Below, piece by piece: positions 46,902-56,667 of a stretch of 64,000 nt of DNA. How positions within the stretch are numbered: position 1 is the first letter of the stretch; every line of letters starts with the position of its first letter. The stretch lies in contig VHCG01000003.1 in assembly GCA_016871805.1 (NCBI GenBank), positions 62,001-126,000 of the forward strand. The letters run 5' to 3'. The translations under genes and the position numbers were made by a program. The stretch is from Verrucomicrobiota bacterium (GTDB taxonomy: Bacteria > Verrucomicrobiota > Verrucomicrobiia > Limisphaerales > UBA9464). The notes below the pieces were generated by a model, which did not search any database, was not told where the DNA came from, and saw only the letters and a program-made list of their open reading frames with translations.

Positions 46902-48131
46902 TCACACGGGGGGCATTTCTTTAGAATCTAGTTTGTCTGGATATATTGAAAACCATTCATTCGCCTTCTCGGGCGTGACTATCTAGCGGTAGTGCTTGAA
47001 CACCATTTGCGGACTATTGCCCATTTCGAATGACACTTGTGCAGCATCTTGGATGATTGCTAATCGATATGAACCATACGAGTGACGTAACGTATTGTGA
47101 ACCTGTTGCACTCCTGATCGTTTTGATATTCGACCCAAGGCATTTGCAACGTTGGAAACAGTGACCACTAGTCCTGAATGGGACTTAAATGAATTTATAC
47201 ACGCTATCAGGTTCGGTTGGATTTCAACCAATCGAGTTGATTTTGTACGCTTTTCCGCACCACGAATTCTGATGTACTTTTCACCAATATCTTCCCATCG
47301 CAATCGTTGCAACTCGCTTTGCCGCAACCCTGCGAAGGAGGCGATGACGAGATATGGCAAGAAGTCGCTGCAAGAGGCTTTCAGTATTTGGCGAAGTTGC
47401 GCTGGACCGTAAATTCCTACCTCCCTCGATGGTTCTTTCATCTGTTGAACTTATTTCAGCGGATCGGCATCGGATGGGTAAAACCCCCGCATTTTGGAGA
47501 AGCTCACCAGGTTGCTGATGCTGGTGCGAAAGTTGTTTACCGTTCTTGGGGCAAGATTTAGTCCAAGCAAGAAGTCCGGGATCTTTGCAGCAGTCACCTC
47601 GCCGATGGGTAACTGTACGGCGGCAGCGAACCGTTTGAGACGGGAGTCGAGATCATGGACATGACGGATACTTGAGCCGTCTTTTTCACGAGTCGCAATC
47701 AACTCTGCCGCAACGTCTCCAACGGTTTTCTCAACGGTTACCGTTGCTGCACTTCGAGCGTAGTGTCGTGCAGCCTCGAGAAGGGTGGCAGTTTTGCCCA
47801 GCACTTTGATCGCAGCGACGTATTCGGCTACAGCGGTGTAGAGGCTCACACCAAAGCCTTTGAGGAGCGAACTCGCTTCGATTAGGGCGACGGCTTCATC
47901 CCCGGACAGGGACACGGCTCGAGAGTAGCCGCCGGCAATTCTGGTGGCGGCTGCACGAGCTGCCTTCAAAGCCTTGGCGACCGTCGAGTATCCACGCTTT
48001 TTTCTGGATCCTCCTTCACGGTAGGCGATGACGTAGCTGACGTAGCCAAGTGACGACCTGACCCGATACACGGGCACGGTTACGCCGTTCTTGTGGACTT
48101 TAATTGGGAACTTCGGCTCTTTTCGCTGCAC
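46902..48131 (-). pseudogene. Tyrosine-type integrase, broken by two in-frame stops
   Basis: About 410 codons read in one frame from a GTG near 48131. The N-terminal part is KFPIKVHKNGVTVPVYRVRSS, followed by a core-binding domain (TVGDVAAELIATREKDGSSIR). The catalytic domain has ASFAGLRQSELQRLRWEDI, NTLRHSYGSY and FKHYR (nucleophile Tyr). A TAA at 47451-47453 follows DPLK, and the frame continues as VQQMKEPSREVGIYGPAQL. A TAG at 46983-46985 follows HYR, and the frame continues as IVTPEKANEWFSIYPDKL to a TGA at 46902-46904. Each stop is one substitution from a sense codon. A start further upstream (TTG at 48281) is open but overlaps a hairpin. Confidence 0.85.
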
Positions 48132-48256
48132 GGGCAATTTCCATGGTGAGAACTGCCTGGCGATTGTGTCCGTATTCTGTTCGTAAGATCCGATTGGCAA
48201 ATGCCCACCGGAGCAGGAGAGCCGAACAGAAGCTGCAGAACTTGCAGCGTTTTCCC

Positions 48257-48279
48257 GGCTGTCGGTCACGTCGACAGCC
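48257..48279. other. Hairpin between tRNA-Asp and the integrase
   Basis: An 8-bp perfect stem (GGCTGTCG / CGACAGCC) with a 7-base loop lies 11 bp downstream of the tRNA 3' end. It has no T-run on either strand. It may form part of an integrase-binding site or help end the tRNA transcript now that the old terminator is distant. Confidence 0.4.
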
Positions 48280-48286
48280 AAGAGAG

Positions 48287-48319
48287 AAGTGGCGGGAGTG
48301 GCGGGGCTCGAACCCGTAA
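48287..48319 (-). repeat. Right attachment repeat within tRNA-Asp
   Basis: This copy is identical over 33 bp to 42156-42188 and forms the 3' third of the intact tRNA gene. Confidence 0.92.
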
Positions 48320-48366
48320 CCTCTGCCGTGACAGGGCAGCGCTCTAACCAGTTGAGCTACACCCCC
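48290..48366 (-). tRNA. tRNA-Asp (GTC)
   Basis: This 77-nt gene reads on the minus strand with an encoded CCA. The acceptor strand GGGGGTG pairs with CACTCCC (one G-U), the discriminator is G, the D-arm is GCTCAACTGGTTAGAGC and the anticodon loop is CTGTCAC. The T-loop is TTCGAGC. The lowest T-stem pair is A-C instead of G-C or G-U, which may reflect the sequence delivered by the island. It is intact and serves as the attachment site. Confidence 0.95.
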
Positions 48367-48603
48367 GCGAAATCAGCGGGCGCGTTTTCTACGCGACTCC
48401 GAGCAAGGGTCAACACCTTTCTCGTTTTGGAATGGAAAAGCCCAGGTCCGGGAGCCAAGGAGGTGGAGGTGGGGAACCCCGCGGAAGAGACATCCCAGAA
48501 CCTGAGCCTGGGGAGTCTACCCAATCGCCCAAACCCCTGTCAATCGTCCGGAAATTCCAAAATGGCCCATCGAGGCGCCCCCAAATCTGCAGCCAGAACA
48601 GCC

Positions 48604-50454
48604 CTACTGCGCCTCGCCGCGGACCTCGATCAGCTGGGCGCGGAAGATCCGCATGGCGTCCTGGATCAAGGGGTCCGACAGGAACTCCTCCCGATTCAGC
48701 TTCACCGGCTCCACCCGCTGGGACTTCCCCTCGGGGACCTTGACGGCGGCCGGCTTCGAACGACTCGGCGCCGGTGCCGCAAGATCAACCACCGGCACCA
48801 CGGCACCGGGAACGAACTTCAAGGTGTAATCCCCAGGAGCGAGCTCCCGGAGACGTGTCCGGAGCAGCGTCGCCGTCTTGCCGCTGGTGACCAGCTCCAG
48901 GGCGTCCGGCGAACAGGCCACTGTCAGGGTCTGCATCTCCCAGGATCGTCCCTCAGACCCCGCCAGCAGCGTCCAGAGCATGCGCTCCCCCTTCTCCAGT
49001 CCCGCATAGAGGGTCGACCAAAGCTCGGTCGCGGAGGCGATCGGTGCTGGCGTGGATGGGATCGTGGATCGCGATGCCGAGCCAGGCTGGGGCTGCGCCG
49101 GTTCCAAGGTCGGCGGCGGTGCCAGTGGACTCACAGGCACCACCGGCACCGGGGCCGCCGCAGAAAGGATCGGTGCCACCGCCGAAGGCGAGGCTGGGGG
49201 AGCCGAGGGCGGGACAGCCGCCACAGGCCCGGGAGCCGGTGCGGCAGGTGCAGGAGGGGTTGGGACCATCGCCGGGGTCGCGACAGCCGGACGGCTGGCG
49301 GCCGGCGCTGGCGCACCCTCCCGGAGCGCTTTGAGCTGGCGCAGGACCTCGTCCAGGCCCACGGCATTGCGGGCCTCGACCGCGTTGATCAACGTGACCT
49401 CCAGGAAGATCCGCTTCGAAGGCGCCTCACGGAGACGTCCCTCCGCCCTCGACAGCACCTCCAGAATCCGGGTCAGCGCGGTTGCATCGACCTGCTTGGA
49501 CTGGGTCTGGAGCGCCGCCCACTCGGCGTCGGTCACCTCGACAAGGTTGCGGTCGCCGCCGCTGAGCTCGAGCAGCAGCAGGTTCCGGAAATGAGCCAGG
49601 AGATCCCCCAGCAGCCGTCCCAAGTCCTTCCCGCCCGACGCCAGGTCGTGCAGGAGACGAAGCGAACCCGCGCGGTCGGCCGCCAGGATCGCACCCGCCA
49701 AGGACAGCAGATGCTGCCGGGAGGCGAGACCGAACATCGACAGGACATCCGACTCCACCACGCGGGCCCCACAGAAGCTGATCAGCTGGTCGAGGGTGGA
49801 CTGGGCGTCCCGCATGCCGCCGTCCGCACCCCGGGCGATGGCATGCAACGCCGCCTCATCGAGTTCCACCGACTCCTGGCGGGCGATCCGTCCGAGATGC
49901 TCGACGATCAGGGGTGTCGGAATCCGCCGCAGGTCGAACCGCTGGCAGCGGCTCAGGATCGTCTGCAGGACCTTCTCGGGATCGGTCGTCGCGAAGATGA
50001 ACTTCACGTGGGCCGGGGGCTCCTCGAGGGTTTTCAGCAGCGCGTTGAACGCCGCCGTCGAGAGCATGTGGACCTCGTCGATGATGTAGATCTTGAACTT
50101 GCCCGAGGCCGGGGCGAACCGGGCCGTGTCGCGCAGCTCCCGGACCTGCTCCACGCCGTTGTTGGAGGCACCGTCGATCTCCAGGACATCCATCGAGCGC
50201 CCCTCGGCGATCTCCTTCACCCGCGGATCGTCCTCCGTGAAATCCACCCGGGGACCGCCCGTGGCGTTCAGGGCCTTGGCGAAGATCCGGGCCAGCGTCG
50301 TCTTGCCTGTGCCGCGTGGGCCACAGAACAGGTAGGCGTGGGCGATCCGACCCGACCGCACCGCGTTCATCAGCGTGGTCGTGACATGCTCCTGTCCCAC
50401 CACGTCCTCGAAACGCTGGGGGCGGTACTTGCGGGCAATGACCTGGTAGGACAC
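48604..50454 (-). CDS. dnaX: DNA polymerase III subunit gamma/tau
   Basis: The 616-aa clamp-loader ATPase starts at a GTG ([20 protein letters not shown]). It has Walker [13 protein letters not shown] (~45), Walker B IIDEVHML, the sensor [11 protein letters not shown] and the SRC motif ILSRCQRF. A Pro/Ala-rich linker (~370-470) and a C-terminal tau-like domain follow. The zinc-module cysteines normally found after AKALN are absent; the sequence is [25 protein letters not shown] long upstream frame overlaps the SRP RNA and is not part of the protein. Confidence 0.95.
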   Translation of the reverse strand: MSYQVIARKYRPQRFEDVVGQEHVTTTLMNAVRSGRIAHAYLFCGPRGTGKTTLARIFAKALNATGGPRVDFTEDDPRVKEIAEGRSMDVLEIDGASNNGVEQVRELRDTARFAPASGKFKIYIIDEVHMLSTAAFNALLKTLEEPPAHVKFIFATTDPEKVLQTILSRCQRFDLRRIPTPLIVEHLGRIARQESVELDEAALHAIARGADGGMRDAQSTLDQLISFCGARVVESDVLSMFGLASRQHLLSLAGAILAADRAGSLRLLHDLASGGKDLGRLLGDLLAHFRNLLLLELSGGDRNLVEVTDAEWAALQTQSKQVDATALTRILEVLSRAEGRLREAPSKRIFLEVTLINAVEARNAVGLDEVLRQLKALREGAPAPAASRPAVATPAMVPTPPAPAAPAPGPVAAVPPSAPPASPSAVAPILSAAAPVPVVPVSPLAPPPTLEPAQPQPGSASRSTIPSTPAPIASATELWSTLYAGLEKGERMLWTLLAGSEGRSWEMQTLTVACSPDALELVTSGKTATLLRTRLRELAPGDYTLKFVPGAVVPVVDLAAPAPSRSKPAAVKVPEGKSQRVEPVKLNREEFLSDPLIQDAMRIFRAQLIEVRGEAQ

Positions 50455-50570
50455 GGGATCGGCTTGGGTTCGGCTTCGGGGTTCGGTACCGCGCCTTGAA
50501 ACCGGTCGCGCGGGAGGTTGGGATTGGAGAGCCAAATCCCGTCTCCGGAAACCAAAAAGAGGGAAGCAAA

Positions 50571-50661
50571 GCCAGGGTGACCACGGCAGACGGGAGCAGA
50601 CTACCGTTGCTGCCTTCCGGCCCTGGCGGGGTTCGTCAGTCCGCGTTCCATGGGCCCTGGC
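50571..50661 (-). ncRNA. ffs: Signal recognition particle RNA, small bacterial type (4.5S)
   Basis: The minus strand carries the domain IV signature CCAGGGCCGGAAGGCAGCAA, which binds Ffh. The ends pair as GCCAGGG / CCCTGGC, giving a ~91-nt hairpin RNA. It lies 117 bp upstream of the dnaX start on the same strand; SRP RNA next to dnaX is common in bacteria. With Ffh it targets nascent membrane proteins to FtsY. Confidence 0.93.
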
Positions 50662-50806
50662 GTCGGGGAATCTGGGTATCGACGCCCCCGGGGGCAAGCG
50701 AGGAGTCGGAGTTTCTGCAGGCACCACCCCTCGTTCCGACGTCGCAAGGAACCCTGGCAAGGAACCCTGGCTTGAGAAGCGCCCGGACCTCATCAAGGCT
50801 GCGCGG

Positions 50807-51187
50807 GTGGATGCGACGCCAGACCTCTCGCAGATCGCCGCCGACCTCGGGATTCCGTCGGTTCGACGGCACATCGTGCTCTGCGCCGACCCCTCAAAAC
50901 CGAAGTGCTGCCCCGCAGAGCAGAGCCTTTCCGCCTGGGACTTCCTCAAGCGTCGCCTCAAGGAGCTCGGCCTGGTGGGGCCCTCTGCCTCCGTCGCCCG
51001 TACCAAGGCCAACTGCCTCCAGGTCTGCGCAAAAGGCCCCATCGCAGTGGTGTATCCCGAGGGGGTCTGGTATCACTCCTGCACGCCCGAGGTGCTGGAA
51101 CGCATCGTGCAGGAACATCTGATCCATGGCCGCCCCGTCGACGAATTCGTCTTTGCCCGGAACCCGCTCGACCGAGGTGGCTCCTGA
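50807..51187 (+). CDS. Thioredoxin-like [2Fe-2S] ferredoxin
   Basis: The 126-aa protein has four cysteines spaced as in thioredoxin-fold 2Fe-2S ferredoxins ([14 protein letters not shown] ... [12 protein letters not shown]), then [16 protein letters not shown] and a C-terminal helix. It probably carries electrons in the cytoplasm. The GTG at 50807 begins the conserved part. The YgjP-like gene starts at the next base but one after its stop. Confidence 0.85.
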   Translation: MDATPDLSQIAADLGIPSVRRHIVLCADPSKPKCCPAEQSLSAWDFLKRRLKELGLVGPSASVARTKANCLQVCAKGPIAVVYPEGVWYHSCTPEVLERIVQEHLIHGRPVDEFVFARNPLDRGGS

Positions 51188-51188
51188 C

Positions 51189-51974
51189 GTGAGCCAGCTG
51201 GATTTCCTGCGTCGGCTGTGGCCGAGCCGGAGTCCGGCCACCCCTCCCGCATCCCAGCGGGACGGAGCCCTGGCCGTCGACGAGCTCGCCTGCGACGACT
51301 CCGGCGTCGTGGTCCGCTTCGTACGCCACCCGAGGGCCCGACGGTACCGTCTGACCTTCCGCATGGACGGCACGGCGCGCTGCACCCTGCCCCGCCGCGG
51401 CACCCTGGCGGAGGCCCGACGGTTCGTCGCCTCCAACGAGGCCTGGCTGTTCGAACGGTTCCGGCAGCACCGCAGCCGGACCGGATCCACCGACGCCCTG
51501 CGTCCCGATGGCCAGGTGTGGTGGAACGGTGAGGAGCAGACACTTCGGGTGGAGGCGAAGGCGGAGGGCGGGTTCGAGGCCATGCTCGGGGCGCTGCGAT
51601 TCGATCTCGAGACCGCCGAGGGGGATCTGCGGAAACCGGTGGAGACCGTTCTCAGGAAGTGGGCCGGCCAATTTCTTCCAGGCCGACTCCGTGAGCTGGC
51701 CCAGCAGCACGGTCTGGACGGCCGGCTCCGTTCGGTGAGCATTCGCAACCAGAAGACCCGCTGGGGCAGCTGCTCGCCGCGGGGACTCATCTGTCTCAAC
51801 TGGCGGCTGATGCAGGTTCCGGATTGGGTCCGTGACTACATCCTGCTCCATGAACTGGCCCACCTGAGGCATCTGAACCACAGCCGCAGCTTCTGGAACG
51901 AGGTCGAGCGGCTGTGCCCCAAGTTCAAGGATGCCGAGGTCTGGTTGAAGCGGAGCGGCAAAACGGTCCTGTAG
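51189..51974 (+). CDS. YgjP/DUF45-family zinc metallopeptidase-like protein
   Basis: The 261-aa protein has the zinc motif HELAHLRHLNHSRSFW (HExxH plus a third His) and the preceding KTRWGSCSPRGLICLNWRL typical of YgjP/WLM proteins. The start is the GTG at 51189, right after the ferredoxin stop; an upstream start would overlap that gene by 62 bp. The physiological substrate is unknown. Confidence 0.88.
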   Translation: MSQLDFLRRLWPSRSPATPPASQRDGALAVDELACDDSGVVVRFVRHPRARRYRLTFRMDGTARCTLPRRGTLAEARRFVASNEAWLFERFRQHRSRTGSTDALRPDGQVWWNGEEQTLRVEAKAEGGFEAMLGALRFDLETAEGDLRKPVETVLRKWAGQFLPGRLRELAQQHGLDGRLRSVSIRNQKTRWGSCSPRGLICLNWRLMQVPDWVRDYILLHELAHLRHLNHSRSFWNEVERLCPKFKDAEVWLKRSGKTVL

Positions 51975-52061
51975 AGCCTGGAGCAGAGAGAAAAGAGCGA
52001 AGCGGGCCCGGTCAATACATCGGGGCCGAGGGGGCGGGGCGGCACAGGGTGCGACCGTGAC

Positions 52062-54863
52062 TCAGGGCACTGAGTCACCCACCGGATCCACGCCCCTTCC
52101 CCGCAGCGCCGCGATCGCCTCGCCGACCCCGCAGAGGAGGCCCATGCCCAGAAGCATGCCCCCGGTCATGCCCAACCAGGCCCCCAGGAATTGCCATGGG
52201 TGCATCGGACCCAGCAGCGCCAGCACCAGATCCCCTCCCCAGGCCATCCCCAGCACCATCCCCACGGTGGCCAGCGCCAGCCGCGGTCCACGACCCAGCC
52301 CGCTCCCGGGATCGTCCTCCCCCATCATGGACGGCAACCCACCCACCAACATGCCCACCCCCATCCAGGGCACCGAACCGGTGAGGTCGAAGTACTGGTG
52401 GGACCGGCAGCAGAGACAGGCGCCCCCGGACATCACCGGTTTCCAGTCCGCCTCCACCCACCACCCCAGCGCCATGCCGAGGTTACCCGGGCCCAGCATC
52501 GCCAATCCCATCCGGAGCGCCGCGCCGTCCCAGACCCGACCCAGCCGCGAGACGGAAAGCCCCCGCACCCACGGAACCACTGCAACCCCGAGCAACACCC
52601 CCGCTGTCACCCCCGCCTGCACCGGCACCAGTTGCCCCAGATGGGTCAAGACCGGGATCTGGGCGACCACACTGGCCGTCCAGCCGAGGCGGACCCAGCC
52701 GCGCTGAAGCCCTGCTTCATCAGAACCATGGCAGGCATCGGCGCCGAGCCGTGCCGCGCGCAGCACCACGATCGTGCTGCTGCCCACCATCAACAGGGCA
52801 GCTGAGATTGGACCAATCCGCCCCGTAGCGGCGAGGGTCATGCCGAGGATGTTGTAAGTGGCGGCAAAGAGCAGGTTCGACCGGACACCCGCCTGGACCC
52901 GGCGGGTGAACTCGATTGCCCGAGGAACCTCCGACAACTGCCCTCCCCAGAGCACCACCTCGGCGGTGGCCGTCGCGAGCCCCGCACCGGAATGGAGGGC
53001 CATCCCGACCGCGGCCGTCCTGAGGGCGGGCGTGTCGTTGACGCCGTCGCCGACGAACAGCACCACCTCGCCCGACGCCTGATGCTCCGCCACCCGACGG
53101 GCTTTCTCCTCGGGAGTGAGTGACCCCACCAGTTCCAGCGCCAGCGTCTCCGGCAGGACCCGCGCCGCCCGTGCCTCCCGATCCCCGGTGAGGACGCTCA
53201 GCCGACACCCGAGCCGCAGGAGGTGACGACACGTATCCTCGACCGAATCCCGCAGTCGTTCCCGCACCACCGCAATCCCCTCGAGGCGTCCATCGACCGC
53301 CACATGGATGAGCTGGTCCGAGGGCTCGCACCGGATCTCCTGTCGGAGCCACACCTCCGCAGGATCGGATCCGGTCACCGACTCCAGAACCCAGTCCCGA
53401 ACCCCGATCCGCAGGCACCGAAGCCGTCCCTCGCCCTGGACCCTCGCCTCGATCCCGCAGGCCGGTTCGGTCCTGAGGGACTCCACAACGACTCCGGACG
53501 GCAACGGTTCCGGGATCCGGTCGAAGGCCCTGGCGATGGGGTGGCTGCTGCCGGACTGCACCGCCTTCAGCAACGCCATCAGGAGGACGCGCGGCAGCCC
53601 GTCGGCCCTCACGGCAAGATCGATCAACGTCTGACGCTCCTCGCTCAGGGTCCCCGTCTTGTCGAAGACGACGCGGTTCACCGCCGCGAGACGCTCCAGG
53701 GCATCGCCTGACCGGAACACCACACCCCGGCTCGCCAACGTCGCCAGGGCACTCCACCACGCCAGAGGCGCCGCCAACCCGAGGGCACACGGGCAGGCGA
53801 CCAGCAGGACGGCCAGGCCATGGAACAACCCCTCGCGCCAGTGTCCGCGCAGCGACCAGACCAGGCCGGTGGTCACCGCGGCAACCACTACCGCCGGCAG
53901 AAACCAGGCCGTGATCCGGTCCACAAGCGGCCGCAGCCCCGCCACGATCCCGGCATCCGACCGGACCGTCCCGCGGGCCTCGTCGACCCACGCCACCAGC
54001 CGATCCAGTTCCCGATCGCGTCCGTGAACCGTTGCCTCGAGGACCAGGTCCCCGTCCTCGGACCAGCTGCCGGCAAGGACATGGTCCCCTTCCCGCCGTA
54101 CGACCGCATCGGGTTCCCCCGTGAGCGGGGTCTCCCGCACGAACGCCGCGCCCGAGAGGACCCGGCCATCGACCGGTATCGGTTCACCGGCGGCGACCCG
54201 GATACGGTCGCCCACGACCACCTCGGCCGCCCGACAGCTCTGGAGCGTTCCATCGGCGGCAATCCGGTGACAGGCGTCGAACACATCCCGGAACCGAGAG
54301 GCCTCGGCCATGGCCCGCTGGCGCGCCTGTGCGGTGAGCGCCTTTCCCAGTGTGTAGAACACGAGGAGGATGGCCACGACCTCGTAGTAGACGGCCCCGA
54401 AGCCGGTCAGACTGCTCCAGACCGAGGCGCCGAAGGCTCCGACAATGCCGGCAAGGAACAGCCATTCCACCGTCAGGCGTCGTCGGCAGGCACAGTCCCA
54501 GGCCGTGGCCAGCAAGGGGCCTCCCAGGATCCCGAACACCAGCAGGGCGGAACCGGCGAGGGCCGCATGCAGGAGAAGGCGTATCGATCCCTCGGGTGGG
54601 GTCAGGTTCACCGCGAACCCGACCAGCATCGCCTGGCCGGCGATGGCGACTCCAAGACCGATGCGGAACCACGGACCACGGTCGATGCCCCGATCCTCCC
54701 CGGCCATGGACCGACCCCGGGCGGAGGCCCCCAGGACCCGGCACCCATAGCAGCAGAATGCCTCCCCCTCCGCGGACCAGAGCGGATCGACCGACACCGG
54801 CACCCGGCAATAGCCACAGCGGAGGACGGACGAGTGCATGGACTTGGCTACCGGTTCGTTCAC
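52062..54863 (-). CDS. Cation-translocating P-type ATPase, CcoI/CopA type, with C-terminal membrane extension
   Basis: This 933-aa P1B ATPase has an N-terminal metal site (CGYC ... FCCYGC), the transmembrane CPC motif (ACPCALGL, ~355), DKTGT (~400, phosphorylated Asp) and GDGVND (~606). The features suit CcoI/FixI-type copper export for oxidase assembly. After the usual core (to ~700) about 230 extra residues add hydrophobic segments. These include CLCC and Met-rich stretches (MGVGMLVGGLPSMMG; MTGGMLLGMGLL). The start may be the GTG at 54863 or the ATG at 54839. No oxidase genes are adjacent. Confidence 0.87.
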   Translation of the reverse strand: MNEPVAKSMHSSVLRCGYCRVPVSVDPLWSAEGEAFCCYGCRVLGASARGRSMAGEDRGIDRGPWFRIGLGVAIAGQAMLVGFAVNLTPPEGSIRLLLHAALAGSALLVFGILGGPLLATAWDCACRRRLTVEWLFLAGIVGAFGASVWSSLTGFGAVYYEVVAILLVFYTLGKALTAQARQRAMAEASRFRDVFDACHRIAADGTLQSCRAAEVVVGDRIRVAAGEPIPVDGRVLSGAAFVRETPLTGEPDAVVRREGDHVLAGSWSEDGDLVLEATVHGRDRELDRLVAWVDEARGTVRSDAGIVAGLRPLVDRITAWFLPAVVVAAVTTGLVWSLRGHWREGLFHGLAVLLVACPCALGLAAPLAWWSALATLASRGVVFRSGDALERLAAVNRVVFDKTGTLSEERQTLIDLAVRADGLPRVLLMALLKAVQSGSSHPIARAFDRIPEPLPSGVVVESLRTEPACGIEARVQGEGRLRCLRIGVRDWVLESVTGSDPAEVWLRQEIRCEPSDQLIHVAVDGRLEGIAVVRERLRDSVEDTCRHLLRLGCRLSVLTGDREARAARVLPETLALELVGSLTPEEKARRVAEHQASGEVVLFVGDGVNDTPALRTAAVGMALHSGAGLATATAEVVLWGGQLSEVPRAIEFTRRVQAGVRSNLLFAATYNILGMTLAATGRIGPISAALLMVGSSTIVVLRAARLGADACHGSDEAGLQRGWVRLGWTASVVAQIPVLTHLGQLVPVQAGVTAGVLLGVAVVPWVRGLSVSRLGRVWDGAALRMGLAMLGPGNLGMALGWWVEADWKPVMSGGACLCCRSHQYFDLTGSVPWMGVGMLVGGLPSMMGEDDPGSGLGRGPRLALATVGMVLGMAWGGDLVLALLGPMHPWQFLGAWLGMTGGMLLGMGLLCGVGEAIAALRGRGVDPVGDSVP

Positions 54864-54969
54864 CCGGGTTGAGACTGCCGCAGGGGATGCGCACAGGACG
54901 ATCTCGAATCCCCACCAGGCACGCGAGGGATCCGAGATCGTTTGCGACGGGGATCCGCCGCCGCTCGGA

Positions 54970-56088
54970 TCAATCGAACACGAGCATGAGGAACGCCCCG
55001 AACAGAAGCAGGTGGACCGCGCCCAGGAGAAGATTGGTCCGGGGCAGCGAGAGGGTGAGCATGCTGGTGACCAGGGTGAGGACCAGCATGACGATCTCCG
55101 GCGGCTCCAGCCCCATCAGAAGCTCGCGCCCCGTCGCCAGGGAGACGCCGATGACGATGGGGACGGTCAGGCCGATGGACGCGAGGACCGATCCGAGGAG
55201 GATGTTGACCGACCGCTGGAGCTCGTTCGACCAGGCCGACCGGATCGCCGCAATGGACTCCGGGGTCAGAACGAGGATCGCCATCACCAATCCCCCGACC
55301 GCGTGTGGGGCACCGACTCGTCCCACCAACAGATCCAGCGGCGTGGCCATCTGCTTGGCCAGCAGGACCAGAGGGATACCGTAGAGGACAAGGAAGATGC
55401 TGTGCCGCCAAGGCGAACCGGATTCCGTCGGAGGCTCCGGATGCCCCTGACCCAAAGCCTCCGCCTCGGCCTGGATGAAGAACTCCCGGTGGAGGCGGTT
55501 CTGGAACACCAGGAACACTCCGTAGATGCCGATCGACAACAGGGACAGGAACGCCATCTGGAAATGCGACAGCGTCGGACCTGCCGTGGACCGGGTGAAG
55601 GTTGGCAGCACCAGGACGAGGACGGTCATCGGCACGATCATCACCAGGAACGAATTCGCGCTCTGGAGGTTGAACCGCTGCTGGCTGTGACGCAGCGCCC
55701 CCAGCAGAAGCGCGAGCCCGAGGAATCCATTCAGAACCAGCATCACGACCGAATACATGGTGTCCCGGGCCAGTGCCGGCTTGGGATCCCCGGTCGACAT
55801 CACGAACGCCACGATGAGGACCTCGAGTCCCGTGATGGCCAGTGTCAGGAGCAACGTTCCGAACGGTTCACCCAGACGATGCGCCAGCGCCTCCGCGTGA
55901 CGGACGATGGCGACGGCCTCGGCAAGGATCACGCCACACAGCAGGAGCAGGAACAGCACGAGGAGCACCGACGATCCGAGCAGCGGCGCAACGGCCATGG
56001 GTGCCGCCAGCAGAACCCCGAGGACACCCAGGGCGACCATCAACGGCCACTCGTACAGCAGGGATCCAGATCGCGGGGATGGCGTCAT
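54970..56088 (-). CDS. Ca2+/H+ or Na+/H+ antiporter, ChaA/CaCA family
   Basis: The 372-aa inner-membrane protein has about eleven helices and the two acidic CaCA motifs, GEPFGTLLLTLAITGLEV and LVLTPESIAAIRSAWSNELQ (followed by GSVLASIGLTVP). It should exchange calcium or other cations for protons. The ATG at 56088 has a perfect AGGAGG site six bases upstream; the frame is open further but unlike the family. Confidence 0.9.
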   Translation of the reverse strand: MTPSPRSGSLLYEWPLMVALGVLGVLLAAPMAVAPLLGSSVLLVLFLLLLCGVILAEAVAIVRHAEALAHRLGEPFGTLLLTLAITGLEVLIVAFVMSTGDPKPALARDTMYSVVMLVLNGFLGLALLLGALRHSQQRFNLQSANSFLVMIVPMTVLVLVLPTFTRSTAGPTLSHFQMAFLSLLSIGIYGVFLVFQNRLHREFFIQAEAEALGQGHPEPPTESGSPWRHSIFLVLYGIPLVLLAKQMATPLDLLVGRVGAPHAVGGLVMAILVLTPESIAAIRSAWSNELQRSVNILLGSVLASIGLTVPIVIGVSLATGRELLMGLEPPEIVMLVLTLVTSMLTLSLPRTNLLLGAVHLLLFGAFLMLVFD

Positions 56089-56667
56089 CGATCGCCTCCT
56101 TCGGAGGTCCCGGATCGCAGACTCCCGGGACACCCCGGCGCGAACTCCATGGCCGCCGAATCCGGTGCCTTCGCGAATGCCAATCCTCGCCTGAAACCCT
56201 GGGATGCCGTGACGACCCTCATACACAACTTCGTATCACGAGCCCGACAACACGAGGAACAAAGATCTGATCCGTGGTGCGGGAACGGAAGGCTCCGCTC
56301 CGCCCCGACTCAACGGTCCTGCCACAACCGCCTCAAAGACCATCGACCAGGCCGTTCACCATCCCGATCGCACGGTCACCGTCCTGCGGCCGCTCCTCGG
56401 CTTCGGAACCCACCCACCGACACAGACGTCTGCGGAGGATCCGACGGACGTGGCAGAGACACGGCTCGCCCTCCGGTTTGCTCCACCCTCGCGGGTTCAG
56501 ATGGGGACCCGAGGGACCAGGTACCTACCGAGGGGGCGCTCCCGCGCCCAGTGATGCAGAGCACTGCATCACCCAGCGGCCGACGGCATTCCGCTGGAAT
56601 CGGCGGAGACCGCCTTTTTCTGTCCCGGACTCCTCGCGCTCCGGCGAAACCTCCATACCCTCCGGCC
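56089..56667. other. Intergenic region with interspersed repeat
   Basis: These 579 bp between divergent genes contain no convincing gene. They hold one copy of a ~100-bp hairpin-rich repeat (listed separately), whose second copy lies at 63.5 kb. Confidence 0.6.
56475..56575. repeat. Interspersed hairpin repeat, copy 1
   Basis: The element matches 63504-63606 over ~100 bp. The shared blocks are CGCGGGTTCAGATGGGGACC, GGCGCTCCCGCGCCC and CACTGCATCACCCA. It includes the palindromes GGGCGC-TCCC-GCGCCC and GTGATGCA-gagcac-TGCATCAC (56551-56572). This is REP-like in style. Confidence 0.85.

Larger units (their letters stand above)
42189..48286. mobile_element. Genomic island integrated at tRNA-Asp, about 6.1 kb
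   Basis: The island is bounded by the 33-bp repeats, lies immediately downstream of the tRNA gene, and has an integrase (pseudo)gene at the tRNA-proximal end, the classic layout. Its cargo is one large BspA-like gene. The sequence is AT-richer and uses codons such as TTA, ATA and AAA far more than the flanks. The integrase has in-frame stops, so the element appears stranded. Confidence 0.88.

Noticed and set aside
46801-46986. Small plus-strand frame of 61 codons in the island
   Set aside because: It lies over the integrase pseudogene tail and the recombinase stub on the opposite strand; no supporting signal.
48289-50499. 736-codon plus-strand open frame over dnaX
   Set aside because: It crosses the tRNA-Asp gene and is antisense to dnaX.
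50455-51042. 196-codon N-terminal extension of dnaX
   Set aside because: It would translate the SRP RNA gene; the canonical DnaX N-terminus begins at the GTG at 50454.
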